Source of the DNA: Auriscalpium vulgare
Taxonomy: Eukaryota; Basidiomycota; Agaricomycetes; Russulales; Auriscalpiaceae
Assembly: GCA_019915015.1 (NCBI GenBank)
Contig: JAHBBC010000038.1
Span: forward strand, 1-64,000
Length of the DNA: 64,000 nt
Direction: 5' to 3'
Below, piece by piece: positions 55,470 to 64,000 of this stretch (the stretch's first letter is position 1; each line of letters begins with the position of its first letter). Made by a program: the position numbers and the translations under genes. The notes beneath the pieces were generated by a model, which worked only from the letters and a program-made list of their open reading frames with translations, did not search any database and had not been told where the DNA came from.

Positions 55470-56063
55470 TTAGTAGTCGCTAGCAAGACCCTCCTCAGCG
55501 TGCTTCTTGGCTGCAACGACAGAAAGCGATCAGCAAGCGTCCGTCACCATCGCAACTCATCGCAACGTACCTTCGTGCTTGGCCTTCGCCTTGTCGAGGG
55601 CGTTGAGCTGCGATCGGCGTCAGCACACAGCGATCAATCCAATCAGTACAGCGCGCAGACGTACCCCGTGCGTCTCCACCTCGCGGTCGATGAACGCGCC
55701 AGCGAGGCCAGCACTGTGTCGCGCGTCGGCGGGTGGCCGAGCGTAGAGAAGAGCGCATGGGGCACTTACAAGATCTCCTTGGCCTTCTCGTGGGAGGTGG
55801 GCTTGCCGCTGGCCGCGACGTGCTTCTCGTACGCCTTGGCCGCCTGCCGTCTGTGGTCAGCGTGCTGCCGTCGCCGCCAACACGTCCATCAACGTACCTC
55901 GTACGAAGCAGCGGCGGCGATGAGCTCGTGGGAGAGCTCCGCCTTATGCGGGGCGGCCTGGTACTGTACGGCGACATCAGCATGCAGGCCCGTCGACAAC
56001 GAGCGAGCAACGAACCTCGCCGTAGGCCTGCGCCTGCTCAGAGTCGTCGCCGAAGAAACCCAT
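55470..56063 (-). CDS. cipC: CipC-like protein (concanamycin-induced protein C family)
   Basis: ATG 56061-56063 (MGFFGDDSEQAQAYGE), exon 1 56016-56063, then four more short exons and TAA at 55470-55472. Spliced product: VAVQYQAAPHKAELSHELIA and AAASYE, AAKAYEKHVAASGKPTSHEK, AKEIL, AGLAGAFIDREVETHG, LNALDKAKAKHE, KKHAEEGLASDY. About 110 aa. This is the small hydrophilic helical CipC/DUF3759 family, found in many ascomycetes and basidiomycetes and often strongly expressed in hyphae; biochemical role unknown. All exon junctions keep phase. The usual family length is about 110-120 aa, so it appears complete. Confidence 0.88.
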
Positions 56064-56149
56064 GGTGACTAACAGTTGAAGGGTGGAGGTGAAAGTGGGA
56101 GATCAAGTGCTGTGGTCGGGGACCTGATGAGATCGGTGGCAGAAGGGTT

Positions 56150-56675
56150 TTGATGGGTCCTGGTTGACAGATTTCCCTCTGCAGGACAGGTGACACGTGC
56201 AGCACCATATACTCATGGTCGGGGGTCACTCCTTCGAGGCTTCAGTCGCTCAACCCGGGTATCCAATGTGAGATGTTCCACGCTATGCATATGCACGATG
56301 AGGACTGATCTTTCGCTCTTCAGGCAACTCTCTTACTCCGGGACAATCCATCTGCATATCGTGTAAGTGGAATTGGCACAGAAGGCTGGACATGTTGTGC
56401 TCACAAAGTTCAAAGCGTATACGCCAGTTTGCACGGTCGACGTCACCGCGACTGGGACGTTCTGCGTGCCAATTGTCACGGCCTCAAACATCACCATCGC
56501 GGAATTCTACCAGCTCAACGATAACGTCGACAGTGCATGTGACAACCTCGTGGGGAGCCCAGTGAGTGGGCTGCGATATTATGTGGGCCCTCTCTCACGC
56601 CGCCGCCTTCAGTACTGCGTGAGCACGGATCAGTGCTTCCCAGGAAACACCGATCCGTTTTGCGACCAAGACTGA
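56150..56675 (+). pseudogene. LysM gene copy 2, lacking its signal-peptide exon
   Basis: From 56150 the DNA follows the intron before LysM exon 3 of copy 1 (GGTTTTGATGGGT(C/T)CTGGTTGACAGATTTCCCTCTG). It keeps the exons DTCSTIYSRSGVTPS..., GNSLTPGQSICIS, KFKAYTPVCTVDVTATGTFC and ITIAEFYQLNDNVDS. The last exon reads YCVSTDQCFPGNTDPFCDQD with TGA 56673-56675. The first exon and TATA box are missing; the start of the CipC-like gene lies just upstream in the opposite direction. Unlike copy 1 the Cys-rich tail is preserved. Confidence 0.7.
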
Positions 56676-56889
56676 GCCTAAGACACGGTATAAAATAAAG
56701 GCTGCAGCTCTGATCGCGTGGTCGTACGGCCGCTTCAGACCTCTGTGTACCGTAGTCTACTTCATGATGATGCTGTCGACCGTCTGCGCAGAGACACAAT
56801 GTATTATCCTGGTTCATTACATTGAGTTTGTGCCAAGCTGTACCTGAATATCACGACCAGCAAATCGCGAGCGCTCGAAACTATAGCGC

Positions 56890-58960
56890 AGTGCAGCCCC
56901 GCGCCTACATCCTCCCATACGCCGCGATCTCATCTAACCGTGGCATATTGGGCGCGAACGTGCCGCACGCCGGCAGTCGCAGCATCGCCCAAGTCGAGAG
57001 ACGTGCGCCTCGACGTGGCGCAGGTCGCGGCAGGTGTATGCGCATGGAGATGCCGGTGGACGGACGAGAACGCAGGAGTGTCTTCAGTGTCCAGTTGGGC
57101 GTGGCGATTGCGTGCGGACTGTACATCTGATAGGTAGATTCCGCTGCGACAACGCGCCACCTGTCGGGTGGCCGCACGGCCTGCAGCGAGGCACGTTGAT
57201 AGCACCCGCCATCGAAGTCCATCCAACACCTCGGTGCGTGCACGGCGAGCTTGGCATAGGGCGTTGTCCGCGGACGGTGCAGTCAAAGCTGGGAGACGTT
57301 GGGCGGCGCGCATATATGTTCAGCTGGCTGGCAGGTGAAGCGCTGGGGATTCGGGGCGGTGTCCACGGGGAAGCTGCAGGTAGCGGTGCGTCCCGTATTG
57401 AAGGCGTGGCGCACAGCCTGTTTCTGTTGCGATAATCTTGACTCTTGACGCACATGAGCAAGGCTAACCTGCGTCAAGTCCAAAGACGCGGTCAGCTGAG
57501 AGATATCGGAATGGTAAGGAACTCGTACCATCGACGAGCAGCTTGAATTGGATGAGCGCCGCTGTGCTCGAGTCTCAACCGCGCCGCATCTTTCACCGTT
57601 GCACGCGTGCCCAGAACGTTGAACAGTCACTTGAACAAGTTCGCCGGAGTGCAGCAGTGCGATGCGCTCGGCCTGCACGATGGTCGAGATCGAATCGCCC
57701 TTGCCCGCCCTCTGCGCGTTTAGAAAGTCAGCGAGCGGCAGATTAGGTGAAAGGAGGCGCACGTACAGGGGAAGCACATATGGCGCTCTATCAGCCCGCA
57801 GTTACACGCATTGAGGATGGACAGGTACCGCAGGACACACATCAGCATCTCTTTCTGTACGTGAACGGCAACAGGAGAGGACGTACGGAGTAGCCGACGA
57901 CGGAGTGGCTCGGCCAGAACACGACGCAGGGCGCTCAGCGCGCGGGCGGGGTACACGCGTGGCGGGCGTGGATTGAGGACGACGACGATGCGGTGGAGGA
58001 GATGCCTACAAATGAAGCCGCTCAGCAGGCGTAGTCCATCGGATCCTACCTCCTCGCGCACGAAGACAAATTCGTGAGACTGAAACGTGCAGGCCATAAA
58101 CGAAGATCTCGTGTGGTAGGGAGACAGGCCACATGGGCAAGGACAAAGAAAATGTTCGGCCGTGTTTGCGCTGGCGAGATCCGACTGGACTTGCGGGGCC
58201 CGGGGCTGCTGGTCGCCTCCGATGGAGCAACTACTGCGAGCTCTGACCGGGTATGTATGCGCCTCAGGTCAATGAGCGACTCATAGAGCGGCATCTGCAA
58301 ATAATGGTCAAGTGGACAGATCTCGTGGGATGTCAAAATATAGACGTACCAGAGGTGCTGCGCATACAAGCCATTGGCCGAGAGCGATGTACTCCGGTCG
58401 AGTAAGACGAACCGGCTCGCGGGATAAGCGCCACCGCTCCATTGCGTTGACGGTCTCCGGGTTCAAGGGACCACTGAATGCGGTGCAGAATGGCGACGGG
58501 AGGGAGGGAAGCAATGTGATGCACTCGTTGCCATGTGATCGAGTCTTCGGGGATGAGACTACACCCGACCTGACACCGCAAGTTCTCTGACTTGCATGCC
58601 AAGGTTCGTCAGCTAGCGCAGCAGAGGGTGCAGGCTGCGGCGTACTTACACCTCAGCGCCGCTCACTACACTCGTCTCTTGTGTCCAGGAAGTCGTCGGT
58701 GCGTGCGCATGAGCATGTGCTTCAGCGAGGTGCAGTTTGAGCCCGTGCGCATGCGTGGACGGCGGGGTGCGAGGCAGTATTGAAAGTTGATCGTGGTACC
58801 GCCGTGTTACCACCCCGACCCTGGGACAGGACAGATTTGTCGCTAACATGGGCGAGGCCACTGAGCACTGGGCCGGGGGTGAGATGCACAATATGGCTGC
58901 GGCGTTGAGACGGATGTGTGGGTACTGGAGGATGAGCGGCGACGCGAGTGGGGTTCATGG
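56890..58960 (-). pseudogene. Unknown multi-exon gene, best-preserved copy of a duplicated family
   Basis: On the minus strand several exon-like pieces follow one another: 58330-58600 (EDSITWQRVHHIASLPPVAI), an intron ending TTTGCAG, 58240-58290 (MPLYESLIDLRRIHTR), 58046-58090 (CTFQSHEFVFVREEVGSDGL), 57720-57900, 57500-57760 (ARLRLEHSGAHPIQAARRWY) and 56930-57010 (SLDLGDAATAGVRHV). Related blocks occur at 6720-7711, 9526-10340 and, inverted, 51440-51785. No domain is recognised, and I cannot chain all pieces into one frame, so it is probably degenerate. A working, intron-rich gene remains possible. Confidence 0.35.
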
Positions 58961-59305
58961 TTGCGGTTGGAGAGCGCGGAGATCCTGTTTCGGTACGGCT
59001 GCAATGATGCAGACGTCGGTTGTCACCGTCTGCCAGCAGTGGCAGGCTTTTAGCGCGTCGACAGTGCCCGCGCGCTCAGCGTCTTGCATGGGAAGAGTTG
59101 GTGTGGCCGGGTGTTGTGCTTTCGGCCAGGTGTTTCGAGGGAATGATAAGAAATGTAGACGCAGCTGTGACATTGGTCGTTCGACTGGATTACATCACGC
59201 ATTTGTTGAGCGGGTGATGGCGGCGCATCGCCGCGATGGATTACTAATAGCACATCGACATCGCCCCTTCGACAGCAACTACAACAGGTCTCCGTGAAGA
59301 CGCAG

Positions 59306-62300
59306 ATGTACAAGTTCGTCAAGCCACTCATGACTCGAGTGAAGCAGCGCAAAGTTGCCCTCGTTGAGAGTCAGTCGTACTTGTTTGTCAACACGACCTA
59401 TGTAGCACACTGAGTGATGTACACAGATCGCGAGTCGACAATGATGAAAAACCCGCTATCCGAGGCCACCCCGACAACGTTGCTGGCACTGTTGCGAGAA
59501 ATCAGTGAGGTCAGCACTCAAGTACCTTACATCAAGGGAGCTGCTGGAGTGTTATCGAGGATCATTATGATCACTGATGTGTGTCAGCCTTGAGCTGTAT
59601 TGATTGTCCAGGTCAAACTGACTCGTGCTGGCTGAACCACAGACCCTGAGCATATATGAGGGTGAATTGGATGAGGTCAATAGCAATGTTGTGCAGTTTG
59701 CATCACTCCTTGCTGGGGCCTCATCATATGCTCAAAACCATGCTTGGATAATTCCTCCAGATTTGCAGCCTGTGTTGGAACTATGGCCACAGTAAGTTCA
59801 CTATCAATTTTATGTTCTTATTTTCTTGCTCTTTGTGTCGGTCATATCACAGCCTTGCTCCACCCAAGACAGTGTCTTCTGCTAACCTTCCTCTTGTATA
59901 GAGAGCTCAGGGATATTGAAAGTAGTCTAAATCAATACACACATGAAAAAAAATCAACATGGAGAAGAATATGTCATATCATAACTGACAGAGGGGCAAT
60001 GGCCAGAATCAAATATTGCAATGAACAATTCAAGAAGCTCTCAGAAGCCTATCAGGTATAGTTGGCCAGAATGAGTGATGCACAAGAATGCTCAATTATT
60101 CTCCAGTCAAGTCTGGTAATCACTATCAAGGCAAATGCAGATCATATTTTGGAGGTGGGCCTTGGATTTGTTGTGCTTTCTGGTCTTAATACACAATAGT
60201 GACTTTTTACCTAGACCCCTTTACCAGCCCAAAGGTGTGTGTGTCTTTCTAATTTGCTAAGTTTATACTGGAGATGTTTTGACAGGTTAAACATCAACAT
60301 ACCATCTTACCCTTCAATCTTTCAGGGGCGTGATGATCATATGATGATTCTAACAGAATTATTTGGAAACAAAGTTAAACTACCTGCTCGAGCTGCACTT
60401 CTTGGCCCAGGTGGAATTGGAAAGACTACTTTGGCTTTGGCGGTCCTACACAACCCTCTAGTGGTGCATACCTTTGATGAAAGGATATATTTTGTGTCAT
60501 GTGAAGGATGTCTTTCTATGGCTATGCTATTGAATGAGATGGCAAAAGCTTTGGGTATCACAAATGACTCTGATAGTGCCTCACTTGAAACAAGCATACT
60601 TTTGAGTCTAGAGTCATCTTCAAGCTTGCTATGTGTTGACAATTTGGAGACATTGTGGAACAGTGATATTAGAATGCACATGGAAGTTTTCCTACAGAAA
60701 ATAACAACTCTATCATCTGTGAGTTTACTAGTAACAATGAGAGGTTCAGAATATCCAGGGGATATTGCTTGGTCCAAGCCTCTGTTAAGACCCTTAGAAC
60801 CACTAGGCTTCCAGACTGCTCAACAAATATTTCAACAGATATCAGATCAATGGAATGAGTGGGCAGAAAGACTGGTTCAAGCTGTTGAGGGTCTTCCTCT
60901 AGCAATCACAATAATTGGTCACCTTGCACAATCATATCACTGCAAAATACTATGGGAACAATGGCAGGAGCTGAATATTAAACTAATTGATCGAGGAAGA
61001 GGTCATCGTCTTACTAGTCTTGAGACTTCAATTCGGCTGTCTATCGCACAGTTGAGACACTCTTCTGCAACATTACTTCTAAGCTTGCTAGGGGTTCTTC
61101 CAGGTGGTTTATCTGTCCAAAATATTGATGATTTTCAGTCACTGTTTCCTAACTCTCAAAATATTAAAGAGGGTATTAAGCCTTTGTTAGAGAGCAGTTT
61201 AGCATATATATTGTTTGATACACTACATGTGCACCCCCTTATTCAACATTACTGTCAAAATCATCTTCCACTGTCTCAACAGTATGCCAAGCTGCTACAG
61301 CAGTATTACATTGAGCTCAGTCTAATAAATACCAACAGTCACAGCCAAAGTCACATATCTACCAAACAACTCATGGAATATAAAAATACAGGTCATATCT
61401 TGTTACAATCTTTAAAGACTGATGTCCCTACTAAACCCATGGTCAATGCTGTTATATCACACTCCTGGCTGTTAGCACAGGAGACAGGTTCATTTAATGC
61501 GGAGTTGTTTGAGGCATTAGAACAGTCAGGGCAGTCTCTCTCATCTCAGTTAGTTGTTATATACCAGACACATTGGGGTCTGTGTCTCAGATGCTGTGGA
61601 AAACACGATGAAGCATATGCTAAATTTCTAACCACCCTTGAATATGCCCAAGCCCAAATACATCGGGATGAAGAACGTGAAGCAGACATATTGAGGCACA
61701 TAGGTGTTATACACAGTATTTGTGATGAAACTGACACAGCTTGCACCTTTTGGGAAAAGGCATATCTGTTGTATGAGAAAGTCCATTGTATTGAAGGACA
61801 GGCTTATATTCTATCTAAATTGAGCAATGTATCATACATGCGAAGTTTATATCACCAAGCAAGAGAATACGCAAAGAAATCTATTGAACTATATGAAAGT
61901 ATCAGGGATGATTTTGGCATTGGAAATGCTCTGCTTTTCTTAGGGGAGGCTCTTCGAGGGGAGAATAACATGGATGAAGCCCGAGTCTATTTTTTAAAAT
62001 CTCTTGATGTTTTTATAAAGGCAAATAATAGAGGAGGGCAAAGCTCAGCATATGAGTCCTTGGGACACTCATACATGTCAGAAAATAATTATGCAATGGC
62101 AAAAGACTATCTTAATAAGTCTCTGCTGCTCAGAAAACAGATCAATAATGTGGCTTCTTACTCTTCTGTCTTCACTGTCTTAGGGGAACTGCATCTATGC
62201 TTACAAGAATATGAAACTGCATTAGACTATTTTCACCAGGCTGTAGATATTTCTCGAGCAAGTTATCACACAATCAAAGAGGGTGGAGCTCTTTGTAACA

Positions 62301-62836
62301 TTGCTAATGTATATCTGGATATGGGAAAGAGATCAGAGGCTATCAAGTATCTGAATCAGGCCATAGCACTTCATGAGACCTGTGATGATGCAGCTGGGCA
62401 TCTAGGACATGACTTCATGATCCTGGCAAAAGTATACTATGATGATGACAAATCAGATTTGACAAGAGAGTTTTGTGCAAAGGCAATAGTTATGCATACC
62501 AAAGCCAATGAAAAGGAATCACTTGCATGTACTCTTATGTATATAGGATGGACCTACTCAGATCAATGGAATACAGACGTAGCAAGAGGGTATTTCTTGC
62601 AGGCACTATCAATTTGTGAAGAATACAGCTTTCCAAATACACATGCAAGAGTTCTAAGATCTCTTGGAGATATGTACAGAGATGACAAAGAATTGGAAAT
62701 AGCTATAGGGTGGTACAAAAAGGCTTTGGGAGTTCAAAAGAAAATCTCCAATATCAAAGCCACTGAATATCTTCACAATGCTATAGCAGAGGCAACAAAT
62801 ACTATGACTGAACAACCGCCACAATCTGAGCCTTAG
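59306..62836 (+). CDS. NLR-C: NB-ARC/TPR STAND protein, intact
   Basis: ATG 59306 (MYKFVKPLMTRVKQRKVALV), exon-1 donor GTCAGT at about 59370, second exon (LLALLREISEVSTQVPYIKG), third with ILD-like helices, fourth (RELRDIESSLNQYTHEKKS), then one long exon to TAG 62834-62836. NB-ARC: P-loop GPGGIGKTT (about 60405-60430), kinase-2 LLCVDNLETLW, VTMRGSEYPGD, GLPLAITIIGHLAQS, and LHVHPLIQHYCQ. From about 61600 come ten or so TPR-like repeats (EADILRHIGVIHS, SAYESLGHSYMSENNYAMA, ALDYFHQAVDIS, ARGYFLQALSICEE). In STAND proteins NTP binding switches the protein between off and on states, and the repeats sense the ligand. This copy has no disruption and may be the functional member. Confidence 0.85.
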
Positions 62837-63378
62837 CTGCTCAGACATTACAGTGCGTGCTAATTGATTCACAAGCTAACCTCAACTTACACTCTATTCA
62901 GGTGTTTGATTGTATCAAGAAGTATCATTGTATTCTCCAAATAGGCTCAAAGTGTACTCTATAAATAAACAATTTACTTGCAACTTACCCTTGACATCCC
63001 TGATCTCAATTGGGAACCGGCTTGTTGGTAGCTTATTAACCTTTCCCATATGGTAATTCCTTTAACTCTCACACTCTGAACTCTCATGCTCGGCGTCACG
63101 TGGACTTCCGCTTGTTCCCCCAAATGCTGTCACTGTAGTGAATGCTGTCACTATAGTGAATGCCGTTGTTCTGGCGTGCTTGGATGAACCTACTAAAATC
63201 CCACAAAATATTGATATATTAGATATTTTTATTCATTCATAATATAGGGCTCAATTGACCACGGATTGCATTGCTCACGACTGCATCCTTGTCGGTACAA
63301 GAAGATGATGATATACCACGTATACTGTCTCTATCCTAACCAAACTGCGCACGTCAAATCTGGGCTCTATCAAATTCA
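62837..63378. other. Intergenic, no gene seen
   Basis: AT-rich. Contains a short direct repeat AATGCTGTCACT(G/A)TAGTG at 63125-63160; nothing else stands out. Confidence 0.45.
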
Positions 63379-64000
63379 TTAGCCAATACCCGGCTGGACG
63401 GTGCGCACCACGTACCGCTTTGCGACGGGGTCGTCGCAGGCCTCGTCTGCGCCTCGTTTCGTGCCCCGCGGTAGCGCCGCAACGAGCTGCGACACAACCC
63501 GGTCGACATCTTCAATGGCAGAGAGAACCTCACCTACATCGTCATCCGTCCTGGTTGCTGCTGCCTACCAGACAATGGTGATCAGGACCAGGACGAAGCT
63601 GTTTCTCCCGCCCCTGAAAAGCTCGGGCCATGTCTCGTCGGGGACGACCTTGTGCTTCAACGGCCAATCACTCTCGCCCTGCCGCCATGCAGGCTGCATC
63701 CACGTCCACCAGATCCGCCATTTGGCTGCGAACGTGCTGACGGTGCCGATCTTCGGCGGCTTGGAATACTTGCGGCCAATCTTGAACCACGCCTTGATCG
63801 CCGCCGGCCGGTAGTTCTTGTTGCAGCTCAAAGCCAGCTCCTTATCCTTTATAACGGCAGTGGTCAGCGTAGGGACAGTCACATACGAATCTGTGCATAC
63901 CTGATTGTTGTCCATGATATGCATCTCCACGGTCAACCACGCATTGATAAGGTGCTGCCAATCGGGCTTGTCAATGGCTGTGGCCACGAAGGCGTATGCA
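63379..64000 (-). pseudogene. Hypothetical protein, C-terminal part, with in-frame TAG (partial)
   Basis: The gene enters from beyond the window end. The frame AYAFVATAIDKPDWQHLINAW continues to KNYRPAAIKAWFKIGRKYSK, TVSTFAAKWRIWWTWMQPAW and FVLVLITIVW. It stops at TAG 63565-63567, then runs on in the same frame for about 60 codons (AAATRTDDDVGEVLSAIEDV ... AKRYVVRTVQPGIG) to TAA 63379-63381. Similar Trp-rich sequences (family unnamed) are common in Agaricomycetes and normally have WW plus a charged tail here. TGG to TAG is thus the likely change. Confidence 0.55.

Noticed and set aside
1..64000. tRNA or rRNA genes
   Set aside because: I found no convincing cloverleaf (A/B box pairs with matching acceptor stem) or rRNA-like stretch by reading; a tRNA scan would settle it.

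Overview
The window looks like nuclear DNA of a basidiomycete fungus, most likely an Agaricomycete. The genes carry many 50-60 bp GT-AG introns. The protein families are typical of that group: KDZ/CxC2 transposase, DUF6589 protein, RecQ-like helicase, NB-ARC/TPR proteins, LysM protein, SET-domain proteins, a CipC-like protein and a half-size ABC transporter. About half of the window is mobile DNA, and the genes between are short-range duplicates or relics. This is a repeat-rich accessory region.

Layout. 1-6.3 kb: C-terminal end of a large TRANK1-like protein (+), an ABC transporter (-) and a hypothetical gene (+). 6.4-11.5 kb: relics of an unknown multi-exon gene and a LysM gene with a damaged 3' end. 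11.5-16.4 kb: NLR-A, an NB-ARC/TPR gene interrupted by a 1.38 kb insertion that could be read as an intron. 16.9-22.7 kb: a minisatellite split by a complete Ty1/copia element with 316-bp LTRs and TSD ATAAC. 22.75-24.1 and 26.8-28.5 kb: two related solo LTRs, each with a 4-bp target duplication. 24.7-25.4 kb: a hypothetical gene. 29.3-32.8 kb: a KDZ transposase gene with an in-frame TAG near its 3' end. 33.7-35.1 kb: a truncated LTR element. 35.4-38.9 kb: NLR-B (-).

39.06-50.57 kb holds the most interesting object. It is an 11.5 kb element with terminal inverted repeats of about 300 bp, termini CAGG...CCTG, and a perfect 9-bp target duplication (CTCTCGCCT). It carries two convergent genes, each starting just inside one TIR: a RecQ-like helicase and a DUF6589 protein. 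The DUF6589 gene is split by a young 6.07 kb LTR element with practically identical 852-bp LTRs and 4-bp TSD CCGG. That inner element encodes gag and protease separated by one in-frame TAG, has no reverse transcriptase or integrase, and carries a separate antisense gene.

50.6-59.2 kb: further relics of the unknown gene, a SET-domain gene and its broken tandem copy, a CipC-like gene, and a 5'-truncated second LysM copy. 59.3-62.8 kb: NLR-C, an intact NB-ARC/TPR gene. 63.4-64 kb: the end of a hypothetical gene with an in-frame TAG.

The three NLR genes are clearly AT-rich against GC-rich surroundings and are paralogues with the same exon plan. Coordinates of multi-exon genes span first to last exon, introns included. 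All statements of similarity come from reading by eye; no database was searched.
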